From: Pegea sp. RAD2-039
Lineage: Eukaryota; Chordata; Thaliacea; Salpida; Salpidae
Length of the DNA: 64,000 nt
Assembly: GCA_034620365.1 (NCBI GenBank)
Contig: JAQGEQ010000186.1
Location: forward strand, 1,488,001-1,552,000
Reading direction: 5' to 3'
Every line of letters starts with the position of its first letter. Within the stretch, counting starts at the first letter, position 1. The translations under genes were made by a program, and so were the position numbers. Positions 29,768-40,374 of the stretch are shown piece after piece. Under the pieces are notes generated by a model. The model saw nothing but the letters and a program-made list of their open reading frames with translations. It made no database searches and was not told the DNA's origin.

Positions 29768-30530
29768 GGAAAATTATTTTATTAACGATCAGTTTCGACT
29801 CAAACTAAATCAATTTCGTAAAAGCTCAAAATTATGTGATGTCAACATTGAAATGGAAAATTTTTTGCTGCTCACAAAGTGATATTAACGGTTGACTCTC
29901 CTTATTTTGAAGCTATGTTCATTAGCAAGGCACAAAGAATAGTTACTATAAATAATATCAACTCAAAGATATTTTTGATATTTTTCGAATTTATCTACAT
30001 TTTAAAAATAGAGATTAATAAAAAAAATGCCGAGAAACTCATGATTGCAGATTTTACGCTCAAAAAACATCAATGTAATGAAGTTATTTAGCGATTAAGC
30101 TACTTTCTGATAAATGCTTTTTGTAACTATCCTCATATTTACAGTTTTTTGGAAAGCCAGTTAAAATATCCAACTGCCTTAGATTTGCAATATTTGTTTG
30201 AAATTATGGGTTTAATGAGCTTTCAATTAAATTGAATTTATTTTTTGAAATATTTTAGATAGTTGATATTTGCTGATTTTTTCTTGTTTTATTTGGACTG
30301 AGCTCTTTTGCAAAAAAGTAAGTTTTTCGATTCCAACGCTTTTTGTTAGATTTCAAAAACTGAAGAGTCCAAGATGCTCTCAGAATCATTAATTTTGAAA
30401 ATAATATCTGAAAATGAAGCTCATGTGCATCAAGAATGCCAAGCTCACAGTTCAACTCAAAAGTCGGTAGAATTTGATTCTCCTGCAAGACAATACTGCT
30501 TAACTAAATTAACTAGAAGCGTAAGTATCT
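29768..30530 (+). pseudogene. BTB (Kelch-like) gene remnant
   Basis: After an acceptor-like TTTTTAG the translation resembles a BTB domain: FRLKLNQFRKSSKLCDVNIE, then AAHKVILTVDSPYFEAMF, VTINNINSKIFLIFFEFIY, EINKKNAEKLMIADF. BTB domains mediate dimerisation and cullin-3 binding. The frame changes by one base in the T-run at about 29860-29866, and an in-frame TAG follows at 30089, after which similarity continues (RLSYFLINAF...FLESQL). A second open stretch, 30346-30520, sits between a TTTTGTTAG acceptor and a GTAAGT donor and could be an old exon of the same gene (Ser/Glu-rich, no known motif). Either this is a pseudogene, or the breaks are sequencing errors. Confidence 0.5.
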
Positions 30531-30964
30531 AGAAATATGTTGAATGTTCCTCACGAGTAAAAAAACATATTTTCCTTAGTAACGTCGCCATTCTATGAAC
30601 AGATTGTCGCTGTGGTAAGCTACTGTAGGCTAAAAGGTTTCAGAAAATTTTTGTGGAGAGAATTTTTCGACTTTCTTTAAAACAAAACTTCTTTTACTGA
30701 AGAAATTAAATATCAAAAATAAATTTATTTCTTCTCAAACTTGTCGACATGTTTCAAATAACAATGTTATCTTATATATCTTATTTTTAAAGTTTTGTAA
30801 GAAAACTTTTACCTAAAACTATGATCGACTTTAATATATATCCTAACATTCAACCAAGCTTATGAGATACTAGTTTGTTTACTAGAAAGATAAATTAGGC
30901 TACCAAATAAGCCATAATAAACGGGAAGATAAGACTGTGCTTTCTCTTCCTACATAGAAACTAA

Positions 30965-32470
30965 AAATTTGTTTTTTGTAAACTATACAAACATCTCTGT
31001 ACAGAGATTTGATGGAAGGGTCGGCCTTTCTTTGTATAGGAGGTTATTTGAATGTTGCAAATTCCTTAAATATCTGGGCAAATGTGATTTTTTATTGATT
31101 CTATAAAAAGGTACGAATTTTTCGATTGACTCTTTAACGATGTTAGTAAACCTTGAGTAAATAGTATTGATGTCTTCGGTAGAGTTGAAAACAGAAATCC
31201 AGTCAACACCTGATAGAAACTGGTAGATACCTTTACAATTTCCACGATAAAATTTCCGTTTGCTTGAAATTTTAACGTTCATGGAAAAATTTTGATGGAG
31301 CCTGAATTCAATCATATTGTGATCGCATGTCGGAGCAAAAGGTTCTTTTTGATAACATTCTCAGGTTTTGATGTGATAAGAAGATCTACAGTGTCACCAC
31401 TAACTTGGGTTGGAAAAGTACCATCTGAGGTAAGTTATTGGCATCGAGGCAGCTTACTAAGTCATGACTTAAAATGGCTGAATTAGTATTATCGCTTCCA
31501 AGTTAAACGATTTTACCATAAATGCTGAATTTGGATTATTCCAATCAATTTTAATTAAATCAAAATCCCCCATGTAAATTATGCAAATACCGCCGCCTCT
31601 ATCATTCAGACTATCACAACAAAAAACACAGAAAAGATTACCGTCAACCAGAAAAGAATCAGGATACAATGGTTTCAACCAAGTTTCAGTAATAAAAACA
31701 AATGTGAAATCTTGGGAATGCAAAAGAGCTTTCAATTGAAAAATTTTGTTAATAATTGACCATGCGTTGAAAAACATACCTAATGTGATAGAAGAATTGT
31801 TTTTTTGATACTTGTGAGATTTGATGATAAGCTTCTGTGAATTGATATCTTTGGCTGGAAGAATGGTATTGACAATTGTGTGTATAGCGAATGTGAAAAA
31901 AAGAAGATGTGGTTATTTGCCAATTCCGTTTTTCGAAAAAAACCTGGACAATTTTCAAGGCCCATGATGGACCTCAAACTTTCTATTTTAAATCAGTCAG
32001 TTGTTCCTTCTGATTTCGGTTATACGCATCTTTTAGAAGACACTTATTTTCTAAGCGATCATCTTCACACATATCACATGCTACTATTGTGCTCAAATTT
32101 TTTGTCAAGATTTAGCTTATACAGCTTGGCAAGTAACTTGCGTTTGTGCCAACTTTCGTAAAGGACATTTTCAACGGTCTTTGATTATCTGACTTTTTCA
32201 CTCCAAGTATGGTCATTGATACCTTTGGACGTAAGGTCTTTTCACTTTTATTTGGATCCACCATAGTTTTTACTTTCATGAAAGCTATTTAGTGTTACCG
32301 AACCAAATAGTTTGAATCGATTTCTTATCCAGATTGAATAATTTATCACAAGTAATATGCAAATAATATCTTACTATTTTTGTGATAGCAACAGATACTG
32401 TTTTCTACTTTGCGTTTATCTCAATAGATATATAGATTGTGACAAATAACCTCAAAATTATTTCTAGAAA
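30965..32470 (-). mobile_element. antisense, internally deleted LINE copy
   Basis: The minus strand matches the LINE at 39-43.5 kb in order: 5' leader (about 32470-32270), ORF1 RRM region (about 32240-32170), then the endonuclease start (MFFNAWSIINKIFQLKALLH, 31777 downward; ETWLKP; GDFDLIKIDWNN) and the linker before the reverse transcriptase (MIEFRLHQNFSMNVK, SGVDWISVFNSTEDINTIYS, 31315-30983). Several blocks are missing and the frame is broken several times. The reverse transcriptase is absent. Confidence 0.85.
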
Positions 32471-32499
32471 CCGAGAAGAATACTATATTTATATAAACA

Positions 32500-33000
32500 A
32501 ATTAAACTTTTAAGCAAACACCATCTATTCCTGTGTCAAATGTTTTATGATATCTCAGCCAAGAGGAATATAACCGAGCAGGTAGTGATGACTCAATTAC
32601 AAACAACTGGCCTGTTTGATTGAAGTCAAGATGATGGACCCGAAGGTCAGTCTTTGCCATATATCTGATGTCACAATAATTAATTAACCTACTATGGTGG
32701 TTGATGATATAGGTAATAGAAATGTTGGTATCAATCCCAGAGAATCTGAAGGTAGACACTGAAAGCTGAAGTATGACATTGACAACCCATCATCACTTTT
32801 ACTTGCCTGAAAAACTTTATGTTTTCTACTTAGTGTATTTACTTGTCTGGTTGAAAATAAATACAGATGGCTTTGATTTGGAGTTTCAAGTTTACTTTGG
32901 TGTAACTGGTTACAGGGCCTCAAGATAATTGATCTGCTTTTATTGTTCAGGGTCCCTGCATTAATTTGGAACAGGATCAAGATCTGATGTTATGAATTCA
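32500..33000 (-). other. unrecognised open segment next to LINE debris
   Basis: Two overlapping minus-strand frames (32980-32684 and 32759-32502) are open for 98 and 85 codons and less AT-rich than their surroundings. Their peptides (RPCNQLHQSKLETPNQSH and KTDLRVHHLDFNQTGQLF, for example) were not recognised. The position between LINE fragments and the one-base frame change suggest a broken gene or a piece of another mobile element. Confidence 0.3.
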
Positions 33001-34439
33001 TTTTAGAGTTTCAGAATTTTTTAAAAAGCTCTCAATCTTGAATCAGCTTGATTAAAGTCTAAATTTTCTGGAATATTTGATGAGAAGAAAAAAAAATTAC
33101 CAAAAATTATAGAACAATTGCCTTGACAGTTTTTCTTTTCACATTTTTATTTTTTTGGAATAAATTTTTTAAGGAACAATTTTTTTTTAATTTATATACA
33201 ATAAATTAAAGTTCTAATTCAAATTACTGTCAGAAAATTATCCTCCTTTAAAAGCTTTTTGTTTTTTTTTTAGATAAATTTTGTATGATAGTTTTTTACA
33301 TAATAAAATTATTTTTTCATATATTGATTTCTTTGATTTAGTTAATAACACTTTCATTATTTGTAATACAAGTCAAAAATGATAATAAAATTATTTTTAA
33401 ACAGAAAAAACCTACTTATCAAACAATTATAAAAAATTTTAATATTTATATTTGTAGCCAACAATCATTTAACGTGGAATTTAAATTAATTTTCAAATTA
33501 CCTGTTTCATGAAGGCTTTAAAATTTAAGATAGAACTGTTCAAATTATTATCTTAAACTTGACAAAATTTGTTGAAAATTTTCATTTCTTAAAAACGTTT
33601 GAAAAATTACGCTTTTTGAAGATTTTGATAAGAATAAGAATATTCACTTTTACGAAATTAAAATTTATAATAAATTTTTATAATAATTGTTCAAGTTATA
33701 TTGTTTACAAATTTTAAAGTTTTTTCTAGTAGAGTAAAATTTCAAAATTTTAGGTTATACTGGATATTTATTGAAACTAAAATAAAGCTGAATTCAAAAG
33801 TTAATTGTAAGTTTTTATTTAGACTTTTTAAACTAAAACCGTTAAAAAATGTTGATCGGCAGCATTCAGAGCCTATTTTGGTTGTTTCTGTCTTTTAACT
33901 TTTTTAGCTTTTCAGGTCAGACAGGATCTACTTTTCATCAGTTTTCCCGCCCTATTAGTCGCTGATAATCACGTAATGAAACTTTTAAGAATAGTTTAAT
34001 TGGAAAATTTAATATCATTTGTAAGTTTATTTCATGTATATTTATTACTTGAAAATAATTTTTGAAGTAATTAATTTTTTATATTATTTAAACAATATTG
34101 TAACATACTATAACAATAAAAATAATGATAATAAAAAATAATATAACAAGATTATATTTGTTTCTTATAAATTTTTTTGGAAAAACAAGTTTGAAACTTT
34201 TCAACAAAATATTTTTCGAATAATTTAGTTGCTCTAATTAAAAATTGAAACATAAAAATCAAAATATTAAAATTGAAAGTTATTGTAGATTGCAATATTT
34301 CATTCCAAAATTAAACAAAACGCTAAAAGTTTATTATTGACTTATTGTTGTTAGTTGACTAGGAAGTTAAGTCAAGATGTTACTTCAATCTTCATTTTAA
34401 AATACTTCTTAGACAAGAACTTAATAAAGAATAGAAAAT
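33001..34439. other. AT-rich spacer
   Basis: No gene or clear repeat was seen in this very AT-rich stretch. Confidence 0.4.
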
Positions 34440-34612
34440 TCAGAACATGGAAAGCAGAAGTTGAACCGTTATAATATTGCCACAATTGTCATTTCTAAAC
34501 TGGGATTCTTTTTCTCTTTTTTATATTATTAAGATTATATGTAATTATTCACTGTTATAACTCTTAAATTGATACGTTAGAGACTAATTAAGCATTTTTT
34601 ACAGAAATGTGG
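34440..34612 (+). mobile_element. LINE 3' UTR fragment
   Basis: The sequence matches 43310-43440 of the LINE (AAGTTGAACCGTTATAATAT, CATTTCTAAACTG, TTTTTCTCTTTT, AATTCTTCACTGT words in the same order with substitutions). It is a 5'-truncated dead copy. Confidence 0.75.
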
Positions 34613-34619
34613 CTTAGAA

Positions 34620-34960
34620 TGCCAGGTGACTTTGGAACCCTATTCTTCCTTCAGTTTTTTGTCTGCAGCGTCGGGTCCGGCTTGACTTTTTACTAAAATG
34701 GGATGGATAGATGAGTGAAAAGTTTTGTGGATGTATGTATAGATAATATTGGTAGTTAGTTTAACTGTTGAGGAATAAGTAAAATTTTTCCGAAGAAGAT
34801 GGGTCAGAGCTTTTTGTAAAATAATCAATTTGAAGATTTTGCAGAAGCTACTAGTTTGGATTGAAGTTATAGACTCTAAACAATAGTGAAGAGTTTTTGA
34901 TTTAGTACTAAAAAGTTTGGCGTCGTTAGTAAAGAGCATTTCCAGGTAAAGAGCATTGAT
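34620..34960 (-). pseudogene. possible reverse-transcriptase fragment
   Basis: A 99-codon minus-strand open stretch begins LFTNDAKLFSTKSKTLHYCLESI, split here as LFTNDAKLFSTKSK and TLHYCLESI. It resembles the FADDxKLxS catalytic region and following helix of LINE reverse transcriptases, with the key aspartate pair changed to ND. The rest is not recognisable. It is a weak assignment; the segment may be a relic of another LINE family. Confidence 0.3.
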
Positions 34961-35722
34961 GAAATATTAAAGAAGTTACAATGCACAAGCTACATATATA
35001 CACTATAAACATCACCTTGTCACCATGCTTACACTAAACATATACAATTTGGACACAAAAAAGAGGTATATACTACAAAGTATAGATACTAAACAATCTA
35101 CAAATATATCTGTAGTATTAACATTAAATAAAACAAAGAACTACAAAATAATGGAATTTTATGATTATTTTTACGGTTACTTAATCTACTTTTCAGAGAT
35201 TAGAGAAGCTGTTTACTATATATAATATAATGAAAAAATGAAAACAAGCGTATTTTATATCTAGCTGTCAATCATAAGACATATTTAAATGATAAAATCG
35301 TAAAGCAAGAGTTATTTAAAGTAGATAGAAACACTACAAACGAAACTTGGATTTTTGTCTGCTAATAATTTAGTTTAAAAGCTATCTTTTACCTAAATAG
35401 TTTTACAAAAAACGTGAAAGTAAAAGTTTTATTTCATAATGAATTTCGATATTCCGTAAAAAACTTTTTAATGAAGCTATTTCTAAATTCATTTCAAGAA
35501 AATAAATTGGCAAATGGTTTTTACCTTAAATCAGTTTTTACTTATATAATAATTATTTATATTTTGTTAAAACTGTTTTGTTTGAAACATAAAATTGAAT
35601 TATAAGAAATTTATTATAATCTTTAAAAATTTTTTTTATCTTATTTAGAATTTGAATTAAGTAATCTTTCTTTAGAAATATATAACTTACATGTGAATTA
35701 AAATATAATATTTTTAACTAAG
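34961..35722. other. AT-rich spacer before the palindrome
   Basis: No supported feature; open stretches here have extreme AT-driven composition. Confidence 0.4.
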
Positions 35723-38495
35723 TTCAGTTTATTTATGTTTATAGATTTGTTTGAAATGAGATATGAAAAGCTTTTATTCAATTTTAATTTTATTCAATTT
35801 CTATTTTATCCAAATTTATAGGTTGAAAACCTTTTTAATAATATTTTAGAATGAGTTCAAGATATTCTATCAACTTAAGACCTGTCTCATTTCATCTCTT
35901 ATGGGCAGTAACCAGCCAGAAGTTTGGATTATATCTTGCACCATGTAAGCTACAATAATTGAACAAATTTTGTTATTCTTTAAAATTGTTATTAGGTATA
36001 TACAAGATATTTTTCAAAGGAAAAAAAATTAATTTTGATAAATCTAAATGTGTTATTTGTGAAGAAGTCAGTTTGCTGATTAAAGTAAGTTTATAAAACA
36101 TTTTTATTAGGATGTAGAAAATTTAGAAATAAAACTATATAAATCATTTCAATTTACATTTTAAAGTTATGTCTTGTAGAATTTCAATTAGTTCAAAAGT
36201 TTTCTGGAAAATTGTATTAAAAGTGGAAATTAAATAAATCTTTTTTACCATCATTGTTCTTAGATAGAATTTTAATTTAATTCTTTTATTTATGTAAATT
36301 AACTTTTTCCAAAACAACTTTATTTTCTTTAGTTTAATATTCTTAAAACAAAATTTATTTATTAATAAAACCTTATTGAATTCTTTTTTAGTTTTTAACT
36401 CTTTATATCTAAACTAATTTAAATTTATTGTTCTATTTTCCCATCTTTAGTTGCTTATAAGAAACGTATCAAAAGATTGGGAAATGCCAAGTAAGAATTT
36501 AGTTTTATTAAAATATGTACAAAATGTTGCTTTTAATGATTTAATGAAATATATGTGATAAAAAATAAATTGTTAATATTTATGTTAACTATTTACAAAT
36601 TATTTAATTTAATCAATATTTTTAAATTTTTTTTATGGAAATGCAATTTAACTTATTTTTGATTTCAAAACAAAACTGATCTGAAATCTTTTTAAACTAA
36701 AAGAAAAAATATTTTAAAAATCTTCAGTTCAAACCAAAATCTATAAAAAGTTTTTTTAACTTTCATTTATAAATTTTTACCTAACTATATTTGGACTTTA
36801 AAAATAATCTCAAAAAATTAAATAGATAAAAATATTTTGCAAGAAGGTCAGCATTTATTAAAATAAAAATAAATTAAAAGTTAAAAGAAATTATAAAAGA
36901 AATAAATTTTCAGATTTTATATAATTTATAAATAAACTTTATTCATATTTGATATTGTGAATTTTGATTTTGTAAACCAGAGATCTTGGTTCTGTTGTCA
37001 AAACAAAGCTTGGGCGATTTAACTTTAAAACCATTTATTCAAATTATATTTTTTCTTCAATTCAATTTATAATAAAAAAGTTTATTCAGCATCTTGACTT
37101 GTAAGGACTTCGAACAGTAACAAGCTAAAATCAATAAAACTTATTTTACGTCTGTTACCTACCTATAAATTTACTGTTTTCAAATATCAATTGTTTTTGT
37201 TAATATTGTATAAATAGTTTGCCCTAAATTCAAATTTAATGTTTGGTAGCTAAAGATGTTGAGGACTACTTGTTTCTACCACAAACTTCGAAACGAGTGT
37301 GCGCGACGTTAAAATAAATTTTCTGTTGAAGCTCTTCAACTACTTTTTCGATAATCTAGTTTTTTAAAATTTATATCAAAATTATCTCAACAAATTCTAT
37401 TTCTAAAAAAGATAAATTTATAATTATCTATTTATAATCTTTAAAAGAACAATTTTTAAATTATATGGATAGATATACAGTTTAGAAATTTAATTAATTT
37501 GCTTTCCAACTTTTTATTTAAAAGATTGAAATTATTTTCATTTGAAACAAGAAACTTGTTATTTTCTTAGTAATTATTTTTAGAAATAATTTTTAAAATA
37601 CGTTTAGTGTCTGTAATAAGTTAAATTTTATTTATTTTGACATTTATAAAATTAGTATTTAGTTATATTTACAATTGAATTAATTTTAAGGCTTACATAA
37701 GATATTATTTATATTTCTAACTATATTTGAATTGAAACTTATTCAAATAAATTTCTTGTTATTACAAAACACCAAATATCAAAATAAATTTTTTATGATA
37801 TCAATTTCCTTTTTTAAATAAAAATTTTCTAAAACTTGAATTTAAATTTCTGAAACTTAATTTCTAATATTTTGCAAAATGTAAAATCTTCAGATTATTT
37901 CAAAAGTTCGACTCTTTTAGCAGAGGACATTTCTGATGAAATTATTTTGAATATTTTTCTAGCTGCGTGTACAAGTATGTTAATTTCTTTCTGTTATTAA
38001 TTTCTTATCAATTAAATTTTTTCTAAAATCATATTTTGTTTTTTAGAGAAACGAAAACTTTCTCCTTTTTTGAATATCATCAATTTATCAAAGGATTCAG
38101 ATTGGATAAAATTTGTTGAAAATATAAATGTCATTTTCCTACTTTTAATTTCTATTTTAAATTAATTTTTTATATTTTTTTAGATTTGGTTGAATTGTAA
38201 TTTAACAGAAGTTTCTGTAAGAAAATCTGTAAGTTTAAAGTTGATATTTGATAAAAAAATTAAATAGAATATTTTCAGCAATTGAATAAAAAGATTTCTT
38301 GTTCGAAATGCTCTAAAGTTTTTCCAAATTATCTCAAAATAATTGAAGTTTGTCACCAGGATTACAACGAGCAACAACTCCGAATAAATAGAGCTTTGAA
38401 ATATTCAAAAGGTGAAATATTTGTCACAAATCAAAATGTAGAATAACATTTGTTTCAACAGATGACTGAAAATGAAAAATTGTGTTTTTGTTGCT
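35723..38495. repeat. left arm of a large inverted repeat (palindrome)
   Basis: The reverse complement of 44337-47100 aligns with this segment end to end, including exons, introns and AT-rich DNA, with only scattered substitutions and small indels. In a 198-nt stretch around 38180-38377 the arms differ at about three codons. The arms are about 2.77 kb and the spacer about 5.84 kb. Confidence 0.95.
35851..38446 (+). CDS. unrecognised 199-residue protein, palindrome copy 1, 7 exons
   Basis: Exons, all in frame: 35851-35944, 35996-36084, 36451-36490, 37894-37974, 38047-38129, 38184-38228, 38279-38446 (600 nt, 200 codons). Donors are GTAAG-like except exon 5 (GTCATT, weak). No family was recognised. 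Visible features: a hydrophobic start (PVSFHLLWAVTSQKFGLYLA), CVICEE with C50/C53 and SCSKCSKVF with C152/C155 (two CxxC pairs that could share a zinc ion), and EDISDEIILNIF at about 97-108, which resembles the first helix of an F-box. An AATAAAG poly(A) signal lies at about 38596. The mirror-image copy at 44385-46975 has exactly the same exon lengths. Conservation of frame in both copies argues that the model is real. The function is unknown. Confidence 0.65.
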
Positions 38496-39060
38496 TGTCT
38501 TTTTACTTTGCCTCATTGTAGCTCTGTCTTATCTTCTTAAGATTGAAAATATCTTTCATTTTGTTAAGATTTGCACATTTTTAACGTTTTGCTAAGAATA
38601 AAGATTTGAGTTGAAAAAATATCTCAGATTTAAAACATTATTTTAAACTTTTAGGTAATTATCATAATTTATAGAAACAACAATAATTAACATATAAATG
38701 TTAAATCTAATAATAAGAAAAATACAGCAAATAGATAACAAACTAACAGACTGCATAACAAACAACAGAATAACTGTAAAACAAAATTGATTTGATACTA
38801 TGTAATAAAACTTGTACCATAGTTTGATTGTAAAAAACAAAATATTTTTTAAAAACTCAGTAAATTATGTTCAAAATTTTCAAACTTCAACATTTTGTAA
38901 TTTCTTAAATGTTGAACAGAAAGGTTAATTGAAATTGTTTTAAAAACAAAATTTTTGTACTATTAGATAGTATCTAAGTCATATCAACCAATTACACAAG
39001 TGAAAAATTATTTTAGTAATCAAAATTAGATGGTCTTTGTGGTTTTATTGATGTTAGTTT
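38496..39060. other. palindrome spacer, left part
   Basis: This is AT-rich DNA between the left arm and the start of LINE similarity. It contains the probable poly(A) signal of the copy 1 gene; nothing else was seen. Confidence 0.4.
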
Positions 39061-39377
39061 TTTCATATTCTATTTGAATAAGTTTCAGGTTATAGGTTTC
39101 TATTTGAATAAGTGCTTAAGCTGTGATAAAGTTATTTCTAGGAAGTGAATTGTTTATTATATATATATTATATTTTGTGGTTGGTGACAGTAAAAATCTT
39201 TTATAAATCTTTGGTGGATACACATTTTTGCATAACTGCTAATAAGCTGTGATTAACTTTTGTGGTGTATTTATTTATATTTTTACTTATTATTATTTAT
39301 TATATATTATTAACTTGGTATATTTGGTATACTTTATTAACTTGGTATACTTTGGTGGGAGTTACTAAAAATCTATC

Positions 39378-40374
39378 ATGGAAACTATGGTAGATACAAA
39401 TGACAGGACCTTGCGGTCAAAAGCTCCAAAAAACCCAAGCAAACCAAGTTCTTCAAAACAAGCTTGCAATGGCAATTGCCAAGCTTGTAACAAAACTTGC
39501 TCTTGTAAAGATCTAGCAATAGATTGCATCAAATGCCTCTCTAGGTTTCACCTCACTTGTAGTGATGTGAGTAAAAAATATTATGATATATTTGAAAATA
39601 ATAAAATGCAGCAAGTGGGATTTTGTTGGTGCTGCATTAAATGTAGATCTATGGACAAAACAACTACCTCGTCCAACACTAACAAAAACCTATTGTCTGA
39701 CATCAGCAACACCATATCCACTGAATTGGCCAAATTAAAATCTGAAATTGGCAACGATGTTGCCAAAATCAATGAAAAGATTTCTATCTTATCCAAATCT
39801 ATGGATGAACTGGATGCCTCCATAAAGAAGCCTCTCACATAGGCCTCAGTTGTTGGTAATTCTGGATCCGAAAAAAATACTAGCGTGGTGCAACTTCTTG
39901 CCAAGAAGGTTACTGACACGCACAAAAAAACTTACTCTGGACCGGGAGGATAGAGAAAACAATGTCATTATCTTTGGTGTCTCTGAGACTGATAAAGACG
40001 ATGACATCAAGACTTTTAATCAAATGTGCACTCAAAGCCTTGGTGCTGTGGACGCTCCAAAAGTTTTAATGACCAGACTCGGGGCAAAACGATCAAATCA
40101 TAAAAGACCGTTAAAAGTGTCCTTTCAGGAAAGATGGGACAAACGTAAGTTTCTTGCTAAGCTGTATAAACTTAAGCAGGACGAAAAATTCCAGGGCATC
40201 AGAGTAGCACATGATATATGTGAAGATGATCGCGTAGAAAATAAGCGTCTTCTAAAAGAGGCGTACAGCCGAAATCAGAAAGAGCAACCAACTGATTTCA
40301 AATACAAAGTTCGAGGTCCACCATGGGCTTTACAGATTGTGAAGGTCTTTTCAAAAAACGGAAGTGCAAAATAA
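39378..40374 (+). pseudogene. LINE ORF1: PHD-like zinc finger plus RRM-like domain, interrupted
   Basis: The first part (39378-39842) carries a C4HC3-like finger: CQACNKTCSCKDLAIDCIKC, FHLTCSDVS, WCCIKC, as in ORF1 proteins of CR1/Jockey-clade elements. It stops at 39840. The second part (39850-40374) is in another frame and includes DREDRENNVIIFGVSE, the RRM-like motif of LINE ORF1 nucleic-acid chaperones, followed by a basic tail. An extra A in the A-run near 39925-39930 explains the shift. The parts together match copies at 27.5-28.2 kb, where the order is the same. The role in active elements is RNA binding and retrotransposition-particle assembly. Confidence 0.8.

Noticed and set aside
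38180..38377. Antisense 65-codon frames in both palindrome arms
   Set aside because: They are antisense to the terminal exons of the 199-residue genes; shared only because the arms are copies.
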